From Chromera velia (taxonomy: Eukaryota; Sar; Chromeraceae): a DNA stretch of 64,000 nt. The notes beneath the pieces were generated by a model. It was not told the origin of the DNA. It searched no databases and saw only the letters and a list, made by a program, of their open reading frames with translations. Each line of letters starts with the position of its first letter. Position 1 is the stretch's first letter. The stretch is taken from contig JAHBMJ010004262.1 in NCBI GenBank assembly GCA_018398765.1, positions 64,050-128,049 of the forward strand, in the 5' to 3' direction. Positions 35,962 through 56,209 of the stretch are shown piece after piece. The position numbers and the translations under genes are program-made.

Positions 35962-36843
35962 TGCTTTGTCCCCCCTGTCTGGCCACTTTATGGCATCTAG
36001 ATAGAAGGTAAACAAGGACAAGAACCTTGGAGAAATTCTAGAGAAGGAACGTATGTAACACTCATTCAGGCAATAGTTTACAGAAGGTTTAGCTCTGGAG
36101 CGATCTGGAATTCCAATCAGCTGGGTTCATTCTATCATTATACAATTTCTACTTATGCTTCTCTCTGTTCCTCTCTCTTAGAGTCTCAGACTCCTGATTT
36201 ATACCAAGACCAACTCAATTTGGCAAACCCATACAGCCAATTACGATTGTGATTGCAAGTGTAAAAAATATTTTTATCATGCAAACAGTTTTTTGAGACT
36301 TGCAACATATGTTTGATAATATTCGTAAAGTCTGTACAAATTTTCAAGCTCATATGCATGACCAATTACGTTTGTAAAAAATATGAAAATTCAAAATCGG
36401 GATTCAATTTTTTGGGTTTCCGGGGCCACCCGGCTTTAAATTTTCATATTTTTGGCAAACATAATCGGTCGTGCGTACAAACTTGAAAATTTGTACAGAC
36501 TTTACGAATATTATCAAAAATATGTTGCAAGTCTCAAAAGACTGTTTGCACGATAAAAATATTTTTCATATTTGCAATCATAATCGTACCAAATTGAGTT
36601 GGTCTTGGTATATGACAAACAGACATTAGCATCAAACGATTCTATCTGTTGCTCAAGTGACATGTTGCTTGAATGCAAACATTGCGAAGGTCAGACCGCG
36701 CGGGTCAGACGCGACTTCGATCGACGCGCGCGCGACACGTACGAAGCAAAGCGCGGCGGCGGAATGTGGCGCGGCCCGCTGGCTCACTCAGTCACGGCGC
36801 ATGCGAAGGCTCAAAGGGTAGTGCTACAGGGTAGGACTCCACA
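35962..36843. repeat. Right LTR of the LARD-like element, carrying a MITE
   Basis: Matches the left LTR on both sides of the insert at 36203-36609. Differences from the left copy are mainly transitions. Confidence 0.65.
36203..36609. mobile_element. Foldback MITE, 407 bp
   Basis: Starts ACCAAGACCAACTCAATTTG and ends with the inverse (GAGTTGGTCTTGGT). The inverted similarity runs almost to the centre, for example GAGACTTGCAACATATKTTT in both arms, so it would fold into a long hairpin with a short GC-rich loop near 36420. Flanks are TA-rich (TTTAT before, ATATGAC after), consistent with a TA-type target duplication. The matching site in the sister LTR lacks the insert. No coding capacity. Confidence 0.85.
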
Positions 36844-36847
36844 CACT

Positions 36848-37731
36848 TGAATTTGAAGTCATTCTCGACGCAGATGGCTTTTATCCGCGCCGCAGGTGCG
36901 GGCTATATCTTGAAACTCTACACCATAGGTGCGGATTAATTTTTGAAAGACAAAGTCGCATGAGCAGATAAACAGAATCATGAACTTGAAGATTTCTGTT
37001 TCAAATGGCTTATAATGTCAAGGAGGTGGACGATGCGGTGCATCGATTATATGCATAGGTGTGAACAGAGCAGCTTAGACCTAAACTTGACTTGTTGGCA
37101 GAGAGAGTGAAAGAGAAAAGAGAAATCGGTGAAAGGGTCTGCAGAGCGAGATGGACCACTGCAGTGGGGGAAGAGGTATTGGAGAAGAAGAGACACATGT
37201 AAGAGAGCTCGTTTCATTCATTTTTAAATTGGACCAGGAGCCAAAAAAGGCAACTACACTGATCAAAGCTTGTTTGAAATGAGTGCACGCGCGTCTTGTG
37301 TGGTTGTTCAGCCTTTAGCTTCAGCCTAGGCTGTGGAGGGTCATGGTTGTTCATGTTTATGTCGAAGCAGGCTAAGCTGCGGCGGCTTGCTCCTTTTGTT
37401 TACAACTGCATGCATGGGTTAATTACCATTTGTCCCTAATTTCGGAGACTTTAGGCTTTATTACAATTAATTGCATACTGCATGCACAGTATAACGATTC
37501 GATACATCCGTTAATTCAGTCTTGGCATCTCGCATTACTTATGTAATGCGCACCGACCAGCAAAGTAGAAGAAGAAAATGTTAGATCTTACAGAAGTAAA
37601 ACAGAAATTCGAAACCGTGTTTCGCCTAGTGTTTCGCGAATATAAATAATAGCGGATAATGCAGTGAGACCGATGCAGTGAGACCGGAACAAACAGGATC
37701 ACAAACTCTATAAACTTTTGAACACTGCGGC
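36848..37731. other. Intergenic, no gene seen
   Basis: Mixed composition between two elements. Short frames on both strands have no domains or splice context. Confidence 0.4.
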
Positions 37732-37739
37732 GAACAGAG

Positions 37740-39981
37740 TAAGGCTAAGAAAAGGTGCATAACGTGCTGGTGCTGGTGCAAAAACAAGTTTGCACCTTAA
37801 ATCAGGTGCAAAACAGGTATAAAATAAGGTACACCGTTTACCCTATAAAAGCTAGGTTTCTACGGTTAATTTCTAGTATTTCTAACGGCCAAAAAGCGCC
37901 TCAATCAAGGCCTAAAAGCTTTTTATGATATAGATTTGCTACTGTAACATTGATTTTTATTATGTGAAACAACTTAAAATATTACTAGAAATATCAGTGA
38001 AAAGGCGATAAAAAGCAAAAATAAAAAATATGACAATTAAAAACTATATGTCTGTGACTGTCTCATGACTTCGGTCTCTTTCTGGGTTTCTTTTCTCAAT
38101 TTAAGCAACGTTTTTCACCTGTTCAATGTTTGAATATGTTTGGCGCCGGTTGCGTGCTGCACTGTAGTCCAGTTCTGTCCCTATACGGTCCATAAAACCT
38201 TCAAACTACATGATGCCCCTTTGGAGCAAACTCATGAAGAAAGCAACCACAAATGGTGCATTTTCATGAAAAAGAAAAAGAAGAAAGAATGAAACAAAAG
38301 AAGGCTTTTTTTAATTTGTATTTTTTCTCTAAGCAAGGGCAAGTGAGGATAAGTGAGGGCCTGATCTCAAGTCTCAGAGCCCAGCCCCGTCATACCCTAG
38401 CTCTCTTCTTCACTCACCCCCTAGCTCACCCCCCCACACAAAATAACAATGGAGGATAAAAAAGAGGAAGAAGAGAAAGAAGAAGAGGAGAAAGAAGAGG
38501 AGAAAGCAGGCTCCTTACAGACTTTATCTCACTCGAAGTCTGACTTGAAAGTCGACTTTAGTATGTCGTCTTTTTTCCCTAGAAACTCCTCTGGTTTGAT
38601 ACGGGCTGGTTGGGGCGGAGGGGAGGCTCTGGCTTTCGCTTTTGATTTAGGTTTGGCTTTGAAGAATGAGAGAAATACGGACAGAGTCGGACAGGTGCGA
38701 TTCCTAACTCCAGACCCTCTTTTTTTGACTAACCTGGCTTAATTCATGATGTCTATCCAGACTAGCTTATCTTTTGATACCCTCCTGAGCCACCTGCAAG
38801 GATCTATGCCGCTAGGACAAGTAGTTTTTCCATCTTCAGATCCAAAAAAAGGCTCTCCCTACTCTTCAACAACTCCTCTTTTGTTTGTTAGCATTTGTTT
38901 GAAGCCGTCTATTTGGACAGGGCCCCAGTTTATGAAATTGAAAAACGATTAACTGCAGTGACCGGTATACAGGACCGGTATGACTGACGACTCGCAAACG
39001 AAGGGGTGAACGCCCCCAAGAAAGCTGCAATTCCATCTACAGATGGACTTCAAACCCTCTAGAAGTACCAAACGCAACAAGAAGCCGTAGCATGACAGAA
39101 AGTCAGATACAGATCTATATGTGAGCATGTAAACTTGACGAAACTTGACGAGCCATCAGCAGACGGAAGTGACGAATAGTTCCACTCTCTAAGGTAAAGC
39201 AGCAAATCGAATGATCAAACCAATTGTACTCTTACTGACCAAGATAGATCGAGCCCGCCAATCATAAAGAGCACCCGGCACCAGGTTTCAAAAGTCCTTA
39301 CCTACAACCGAGAGGGAGAATATCAATGTACCTTCGCGTATGCGTGTTCCCATGTGTGTGCCGTTTCTGCTTCTCTTCATCATATAAAAAAGAATTTATG
39401 TGGAGCGCTGCATTAGCATTCATCCTCGGATTGCTAATAAAGGTTGAGGAAGCTGTTTTCCTCCCGGCAAACCATTTAACATTGTGCCATTGCTATGCAA
39501 ACGGACTTAGTCTCCTTACTCAGCTTCTTGACTCAAACCTGTTGTTCTGGTCCTTTTACCCTCGTCCGCTCTATGTTGCTATGCGTGTACATGTAGTCGT
39601 TTCTGTTGCATAAGGCAGCCCATAAAACAGTTTTCATGCTGCAAAGAGAAGAGGTACTCATGCTCCAATGGACCTAATTAATTTCATGCAGCGCATGCGT
39701 TGTCGAACGTACGTTAATTCAGTGACCTCTATATGTAGCCGATTTTAAATTTATCTTAAAAATCGGCTGCATATGATTGGATTTGTTCCGCGCACCACGG
39801 TCCGGCAACACACGCGTTTGCATGGGGCCGCGGGGAGCCGCAGGGGCGGGGCCACGGCGCGTTGCATGGTCATAACGCTGACACTTTTCACCCAATTCCA
39901 TTCAATCAGGTATAAAACAGGTGCAGCTGGTATAACTTCTTGGTTTGCACCTTTTCTGAGGTGCACCTTTTCCAAGCCTTA
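37740..39981. mobile_element. Non-autonomous hAT-like element B (2,242 bp)
   Basis: Left end TAAGGCTAAGAAAAGGTGCA; right end, inverted, TAAGGCTTGGAAAAGGTGCA. It is flanked by a perfect 8-bp direct repeat GAACAGAG at 37732-37739 and 39982-39989, the target-duplication length of hAT elements. Subterminal words such as AACAGGTGCA and AGGTGCA recur near both ends. The terminal 20 bases match element A at 1008-1843. No transposase domain is present. Superfamily is inferred from duplication length and end structure. Confidence 0.8.
38449..38952 (+). other. Two adjacent in-frame open frames inside hAT-like element B
   Basis: A 97-codon frame starting MEDKKEEEEKEEE and a 68-codon frame lie in the same frame, separated by one TAA and a few bases. 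Composition is protein-like (SSDPKKGSPYSSTTPLLF). Could be a captured gene fragment or degraded element protein; no domain is recognised. Confidence 0.25.
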
Positions 39982-39989
39982 GAACAGAG

Positions 39990-40620
39990 GTAAGAATAAT
40001 TTTTTCGATATCGTCAGTGTTTTATCTTAAATATCTTTGCGGGGGCGACCTCTATAAGACAAAACAGCGACAGTGCTCTAGGGTACCACTAATCACTTAT
40101 CACTTACTTATTGATCTAGGTATTAATACTAGTGAAGATGAAGTAAGATGGAGAGTCTGTTTATGTCTGTCTGTGAGACACTCTCAATTCTCTACTCGAT
40201 CCTTCTAACTCTCGCTAAGTTAAAGAATGAAAAAATACAGGATCGTTGGGGAAAACAAATATAATGTGATGCAATAAAGAAACGATTAGATAGTACACTA
40301 CGATCTAATACGATCGCTTGTGATAATGATTAAGTGGAACACATCATGCTACAGCCTAGACTTATAGAATATTGTATAGCAACTGTGACTAACCGTAACT
40401 CAAATACAGACATAGAGATTGAACAGCCAGAATATGCGAGATCGAAAACCAGATTGAGAAAACCATAGTCACTCAGAATACGCGCACCTTCTCGCTCATA
40501 ATTCCATCCTCCCGATGTTGGCTTTGTTCTTCACGGGCCGAATCACGACTCGTCGCTCCTCCGTGCTCCTCTAGGCGCTCCTCGTTCAGCTGTTACTGCT
40601 AGACCCAAATGGTGGAGAGG
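39990..40620. other. Intergenic, no gene seen
   Basis: AT-rich sequence between element B and the stop codon of the CCCH gene. It may include that gene's 3' untranslated region. Confidence 0.4.
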
Positions 40621-42846
40621 TCAGAGAAGGTGGAGAGCTGTTTCGTTGATCGGAAGCGAGGTCTCCGGAAGGGGGAGGAGGTGGGGGGCGGGAGGGAGTA
40701 AGCGAATGATGCGGGGGAGACAAACTGGGGGAGATGGAGGAGCGTGAGACGAGGAAGCAGCTTGAGCCACCTGTTTCTGCACTTCATGTTGGCTTCGATA
40801 GAGCCTGGTTGCTTCCAACCGTTTGCTTCTAGGCATGTCGTCAGTCTTCTGATAGACATCGAACCACCAAGAGCTGCTCCAACGGTCACTGTTCTGCAAC
40901 AGAAGTTGTTGAAGCCGCTCCTTGTAGTCCTGAACGAACAAGAGCGCGTCAATCGCTGCCTCCATGGGCTTGTGTGAAAACATACAGACCTCACCATTGT
41001 CACACGCTCCGAAGACGAAGTGATCAAAGCAGCGTTGGTTGGACCTTGCAGGTCTTGAGATCAACATGGACTCAAGAGGCACCTGCATCATTCCAGACAT
41101 GAACACACACGTCTCAAACGACACCTCACACGCACATTCAATTACAATCAATCATTGCAATGCTGTCAGCTCCATCTAGACAGCGAGTTGAGCCGCACCT
41201 GCGTGGACACAGGCATGCAGATCCGCAGTGTGCAAGACCAGGCAGGCGCGAAGACGCCAACGTTCAACCAGACAAGCAGTCAGACATCTAGGAACAAGCC
41301 ATCAGAGCCACGAAAGGGAGAAGTGAAAAGACCGAACGAAAAGTTGCACAGACAGGGATGAAAGAAGGCAGGCAGGCAATTCTCCAAAGACAAAGCGCCA
41401 GCTGGCCACATGCATGAGACGGCGAATAGAGAGAGGAAAGCCGACGCAAAAGCAGGACAGAGAGTGCCGGAAGCTTTTCCAGATACCTCACTCACCTGTG
41501 CGGTCTCGGGTACCACTTTTAGGAGCCCATCGATCACTTCGGGAGTCAGTTTTCCGCAAGGAGTCCGGCCATGTCCCTTCCCCTGCTCAACAGCGAAAGC
41601 ACAGACAGACAAGGGCAGGAAAATGTCGATGCAGAGCACTTTGAACGACGCGATGGGGAAAAGAAAGAAATGGAGCAATGCACGTTTGTTCTGCCCCAAT
41701 CTTTTTTTTGCGGTCAGAACACGCTGTATGTCCTTCCAAGTATGGAGAAAGAGCTCATAGCGGCATTGCAGGGGCAGAGGTTTCGACTGACACTGAGGGG
41801 CATTGCTGTGACGGTGACTGGAAGTTGCTCCACAGTCCTCAACCGATGCATTCGTTGAGCTTCGGGGGATTCATTCGCATCTCCCTGCCCCAGTTCTCGC
41901 CCTCTCTTGTTGCCAGCCTCTCTTCTCGGTTCCGCTTGCTCACCGTCGTTCTCACGATCGCTGCTGTGAGGAGGTGCAGGCTCGGGCCCGCGGGCCCAAA
42001 GCAGTTCCTCATGAAGAGAAGCATCTCCTGTTTGGCATCTCGGGGGAGGCCCCCGAGGTTCGCCATCCCTCCGCCCGTGCCCCCCAGGTTCGCGCGGAGT
42101 ACTCCCAGGGCATTCCGCATTTGGTTTGGAAACGTCAGCGGATTTCTATGATGCAAGGAATTTTTCCACTGCCTCATTCCCGGTCTGCCGCCTGGCTTCG
42201 ACGTGTTCCAGCCGACCAATCCACCATCGGCCCTCGTGGCTCCCGTCACCGACCTTCTTCCTTTCATAGCTCAGCTTGCTGCGGTACCAGTGGACAAAAC
42301 AGCTACGCTACCACTCCTCAGTCAAAGGTTCATGAGAGAAGACGCATCGATCATACGGGCAGTTGTCTGCATACATGCGGCAAAGGGCAAATGTGTTGAG
42401 ATGCTGAGTAAGCAACATCAGTGAGACGATCAAGATCTTGTGGCAGCCCTTCGAACTAGATCCAGAAGATAGACATGCAGCAGATCTGGCGGTCTCTTGC
42501 TGTCTCTCTATCACTGACCTACCAAATGCGTGGTGTCGAAAACAAGGGTGATTCCCCCTGTCGTGCGAGTAAGGGCAGTCGTCACCCATCTTGCACGTCT
42601 TATTTTTGTAGAAAGGTTCATCTGCACAACACAAGGGAGGCTCAAGGTCATTTCCTTCATGGTTCCAGCTCTCCAACGCAATAAGTAGGAATCGGAGAGG
42701 AGGTCCGGCCACTTTCCTTCCTTGCACGATGCAGCGGAATAGGAGTAGGATTCAGGCAAAAACCCGGGCACGCACACTTCCAACTTACCCTCCTTTGCAT
42801 GATCCTCTCATCGTGCGAATATTCGCACAAATGGCCTTTCCTACAG
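40621..42846 (-). CDS. Multi-CCCH zinc-finger protein (5' end unresolved)
   Basis: Supported exons: 42846-42789, about 42621-42530, 42403-42312, 42278-42254 (25 nt), 42145-41792, 41582-41496, 41082-40621. The last five join in phase. Four zinc-finger segments are visible: CRKGHLCEYSH (first Cys in a missing upstream exon), CKMGDDCPYSH, CRMYADNCPYDRCVFSH (C-x6-C-x4-C-x3-H) and CFDHFVFGACDNGEVCMFSH (C-x8-C-x5-C-x3-H). The middle is Pro/Glu-rich. After the last finger comes a helical YKERLQQLLLQ segment and a Pro-rich end. CCCH fingers of this kind usually bind RNA, so an mRNA-processing or decay role is likely. The joins among the first three exons are not settled. Confidence 0.62.
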
Positions 42847-43087
42847 CTGCACGGAGAGGAGGCACTCGCAGAGAGGAACCATCAATGAGATAGATACACG
42901 CGTGTGCAAGCGAACGAAAACAAATAGGGCATCGAGAGCAAGAAGCCAGGAGAGGTTAGGGGACGGACGCAGGCTTGAGGGAAGTGGTAGTGAGAAGAGG
43001 AGCCTACCAGGGAGACTCCATGCAAACACACTTTCTTCATGCCCTTTGATGGAGAGACAAATCACACGGAGCGCAGAAGATGAAGCA

Positions 43088-43090
<3 letters not shown>

Positions 43091-43134
<44 letters not shown>
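43091..43134. repeat. (TC)n microsatellite
   Basis: Forty-four bases of pure TC upstream of the first visible exon of the CCCH gene, giving repetitive RE/LS frames that are not genes. Confidence 0.9.
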
Positions 43135-43136
<2 letters not shown>

Positions 43137-43689
43137 ACACACACCACCACAACCACTCAGACACCCAGAGATTCACCCACCCCCTCACCCACCAACCAAC
43201 CCCCTCCCAACCGCATACGCACACAAAAGCGAGCACGAGAGAGACAGACTATAGCACTTGAGAAAACGATGGGGAGCCTCTGTAGCATCCGCTGTAGTCT
43301 CATCTCAAGAAAATAGGGCGGCAGAAGAAAATACGCATGAACAAGAGAACGCCAAGTACAACAGACAAAAGACGCGGGGAAGAACGTCCAGATGAAACAA
43401 AGGAATGGTCAGCAAAGCGGTCGCGACGGTAAACCAATAGCCATCACAGAAGAGGCAGATACGATATTCAAAGCATGGTGACCATTTCATCGAGCCAGGC
43501 AGGCAGTCAGGAAGTCAGCTAGTCATCCGCCAGACTGACTTGTTTCGCCTGTGACGCTCGCATGGCTGGGCTGCAAACAGTAGCAGAATAGCAGGATTTG
43601 TTGTGATATTTCAACACATACCACCAGCAGGCTCATGCCACTCACCTCTTGCCCCAGCTCGCTGACCAACTCCCACCGTGAAGATCATT

Positions 43690-43908
43690 GCCGGCCCGAA
43701 AACCTCTCTGAAGAACGCCGCAAAGAAAGAACGCCGCAAAGAAAAAGGAGACGGCTTTGGTATGGTGCTGGACAAGACCGCGTACAAGTCTCTGACCGAT
43801 TACAAGGAGAAGCGTTTTCTTCCACTGCAGGAAATAAATGCCATCGATCGTGACTGCCTGCCTGCAGAGATCCAGCAAGGGAAGTGGAGGTGGGAAGAGA
43901 AGAGCTAG
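43690..43908 (+). CDS. Possible terminal exon of an unplaced plus-strand gene
   Basis: A frame ending at TAG 43908 reads as a charged, globular-like sequence (GFGMVLDKTAYKSLTDYKEK, then LPAEIQQGKWRWEEKS). No ATG fits; a weak acceptor (CGTGAAG) lies just before it. The minisatellite element begins about 100 bases downstream. Upstream exons were not found. A tandem AAAGAACGCCGC duplication sits inside. Confidence 0.35.
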   Translation, partial: AGPKTSLKNAAKKERRKEKGDGFGMVLDKTAYKSLTDYKEKRFLPLQEINAIDRDCLPAEIQQGKWRWEEKS

Positions 43909-44012
43909 GTCAAGGGTTTTTGAACGCAGGGCCTGGGGAGCCTGGTGGATCGTGCGCGGGCCATCCGGTCGAGAAGGGCATCGGAGCCCGCGCCCCACTA
44001 TTCTCTAGACCA

Positions 44013-46807
44013 TAATGTCCCTACGGGACATGCCGTGGCCCCAAGGGGGGAGAGCATGCACTGAGAGGTGCGTACATGATCGTGACGCATGCAACATGCT
44101 ATCCGTAAATGCCGGAGAAGGTAGGAGAGGCCGAATGTCAGGTGCGGCTAGAGACGGCCGGAGATGGCTGAATGAGTTTCAAGGTGAAAAGAAGAAACAA
44201 GGAGAGCTCTGCTCCTAGACACGTTGTTACACATTGTTTAAAAAAAAAGATACACAGGAACTTATAGTTTAAAAAAAGTTGCCAACGTGAAAGACTTAGA
44301 AAGAGAAACTTAAATTATGACTGCACCAACACATGATAGATAAAACATTATTTTTTTTTAAAAAAATAAAAAATATCCTGCACTCTGCAGCGTTTTGTCA
44401 CAGCAAACCTTCTGTCCTCCATCCACAGCAGGAGAGGCACAAGGGGCCCCTTCCAGCCCGAGGGTCTGCTCAGGAGGGAAGTGGCCGCGTTCTCCGGGTT
44501 TTTTGACCGGGAGGGCACAAACTGAAGGAATTTCTTTGGCAATGCGAGAAAACAGAAGAGGGATAGGTAAAAGTGCAAGCAAATGAATCAAAAAAGTTTA
44601 GGGAACTGAGTTTAAAGAAAGAGTTTTGATGGGGTGTTTAAAGCAGGAGTTCTTTGAAGGGATAGAAGACGTGCGGGATGCACCTCTACACAATTAAAGT
44701 CTTTCTGATTAAAAGGGTGGCCTTTTTTCAATGAAAGAACTGAAGTGTTTCGAAAGTTCTGCCTTGCATCCCCTCTGTCTCTTTTCTCTGTTTTTTGATT
44801 GTCCAACCTGTTGTGAAGCCGCGATTGATCAGCTGTATCAAGGTGATCGAAGTTATGCCTATTTTCGTCACTGGTAGTCGTAGGACGGAACAAATCGACA
44901 AACTAGATTAGATCTGCCTCTCATATATGGGGATACGGCATGCATAAAAAAAACCCTCAATCATCAAAAATATATATAAAGATGCCCCCTAGGATGCCCC
45001 TACAGATGCTTCCTACTTTATTCATAACTTAAATTTACTTACCGTTTTACTTTATGGGGTGGATATATAGCTAGGTCCTTTACATGTAGAAACATATATT
45101 AATATTTCTTTTGGCTACTTTTAGCTTCCTCCATTTATATAATATTTGAGTAGTATATTGATATTACTTGTTTTCTATTATTACATTGTTCTTCTAAATC
45201 ATGTCTAAGATGTTTTAACAGTACGTCTAAACTACACGCTTCCTGTAACCGACTGTGTTCACTTATTCACTCACCAATACACTCAGTCACTCACTCACTG
45301 AGTCGTTCTTGCTCTCGTCACTCACTCACTCACTCACTCATTCACTTATTCACTCACTTACTCTCTCACTTTCCCTGTCTCTTTTCTATCACTCACCCAC
45401 ATGCCCAAAGTCAACGGCTTCTATTCATACTCTCATACCCACATGCCCAAACGGCTTCTGTTCACACACTCACTCTCTGTGTCTCTCTTCGTTTATATTT
45501 ATTTACCCACAGGCCATCGTAGCTTGGAGTTCTGTTTACACACTGAGTCTCGTTCTCTCTTAGTAACAGGCTGTCTCTCTTCATTCACGTACCCGCACAC
45601 CCATGCAAACATCTTTTGTTCATATACTTGCGCGAGTCTTTGTCATTCCTTATCCCCAAACGGCTCTTTTTCACCTAGCCTATTCACACCGCTTCACACA
45701 CTCGCTTTCCTGTCTGTTTTTATTTACCCACACCGTCGTGATACCCCAAACGGCTTCTGTTTACACACTTGCTCTCCATGTCTCTCTTCATTATTCTTCA
45801 TTTATTCACTGTCTGAGGCCAAGCGGCTTCTGTTCATACACTTGATCTCTTTTTATTTATTCATCCACAGGCCTACACAGGCCCAAGCGGCTTCTGTTCA
45901 GTGATACACACTTGATCTCTCTTCATTCATCCACGGGCCTAAGCGGCTTCTGTTCATACACTCATACCCACATGCCCAAACAGCTTCTTTTCACACACCT
46001 GCTTTCCCTGTCTCTTTTTATTCATCCACATGTAGGCCTAAGCGGCTTCTGTTCATACACAGACTTTCTCCCCATGTCCCTCTTTGTTTATGCACCCACA
46101 CGCCCAAACGGCTTCTGTTCACACACTTGCTTACCCAGCTTCATCCACAGGCCCAAACGCTTTCTGCTGATATCTCTCTCTCTCTTGAACTCACCAAGCG
46201 CTGGTGAGCGTTTCTACAATATTTCAAAGCAAATATACGCACTATAGACAGTTCCTCGCATGCATCCCAAATCCTCCAGCGGAGGTCGAAGGAAGTTGAG
46301 AATCCAGGCGCTGAAGAACGACAAGAGGAGCCAGGTAGAGAAAAAGAAGACAAAAAAAAAAAAGATCTAATATTTCGATTCCTACAGATCAAATTAACCG
46401 TTTTTTCTCTTTGTCAAGCGTACTCAGTCGAGTTGTGGTGGTTTACTCCTCACTCTGTAGGGCGGTATGTCTTAACTTACCACTGAGCTTGGTAGCATTG
46501 TCAATCAACAGCTAGACAGTGTGCTTCTATCGCCTTCCTTGAAAACTACACAGATAAATCTACGCACAGTTCCGGCCCCTTTTGTAGAGCCCTTTCTTCA
46601 TGTGTGTTTTTGTACCGATACATCAAGGTTAGACAAAAGGATACAAAAGGTGTATGATCGCTATGCGCTGTATACATGCAGTTGCCGGAAAGCGGGTCCC
46701 GAAAGGCAAATGTAACCCGATTGGTCAGAGTTTTCGACTTTTTTTTTTTCCATAGGTGCGGCTAAGGGCCTTATTAATAACAGATACCATGGCCGGGGGC
46801 CACGGCA
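44013..46807. mobile_element. Minisatellite-bearing repeat element, copy 2 (2,795 bp)
   Basis: Same ends and same internal order as the copy at 8063-11159, in the same orientation. It is about 300 bp shorter, mainly because its minisatellite has fewer units. The AT-rich stretch, the (CACT)n-like patch and the GGCGGTATGTCTTAACTTAC block are all present. No transposase-like frame. Confidence 0.7.
45255..46190. repeat. Minisatellite inside repeat element copy 2
   Basis: Same unit as in copy 1 (CCCAAACGGCTTCTGTTCAC with CTCTCTTCATTCA spacers). Open frames across it are repeat artefacts. Confidence 0.85.
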
Positions 46808-47020
46808 AGATCGATGCCCCACAGGTAAGTGCATGACTCTTTGAAAGGCAAATGATTCTGCTCAATCATCTTCAGCAGGATCTTTTCAAAGAGAGCAGAT
46901 TCAGAATTGATCCGGCGTGATCCGGAGAAAAGTACAGAGATTGTGGTTGGGGAAATGTTTTGACGAACTTCCGGGAGGCAAGAGCGCAGTCCGCTATTTT
47001 GAGGACTTCAGCCTGTCAGA
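46808..47020 (+). promoter_or_regulatory. Short upstream region of the SNF2 gene
   Basis: Only 213 bases separate the right end of the minisatellite element from the SNF2 start codon. A good donor-like ACAGGTAAGTG lies at about 46815-46825, so an untranslated first exon may begin inside the element; this is inference. Confidence 0.3.
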
Positions 47021-56088
<9,068 letters not shown>

Positions 56089-56209
56089 TGTGAAAACGAT
56101 TTCAGTGTAGAAGAGAAGGACGTGTGGATACGGGAATAGACAGGAAGATGAATAGTTCAGGAAAGCAGCTGAAAAGAAAACAGAGGCCTGCAATGGCGCT
56201 CTTTCCCAG

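Larger units (their letters stand above)
30503..36843. mobile_element. LTR element without recognisable gag-pol (LARD-like), 6.3 kb
   Basis: Two direct repeats, 30503-30982 and 35962-36843, begin TGCTTTGTCCCCCC and end GGACTCCACA (TG...CA). They are about 90% alike by eye once a 407-bp insert in the second is removed. CACT at 30499-30502 directly precedes the left copy and CACT at 36844-36847 directly follows the right one, a 4-bp target duplication. The 5 kb between them has no gag, protease, RNase H or integrase, and neither a tRNA primer site nor a polypurine tract is clear. An old non-autonomous LTR element is the best reading; two linked solo repeats would not share the duplication. Confidence 0.6.

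Noticed and set aside
42841-43261. Frames rich in RERERE or LSLSLS upstream of the CCCH gene
   Set aside because: Read-through of the (TC)n microsatellite at 43091-43134.
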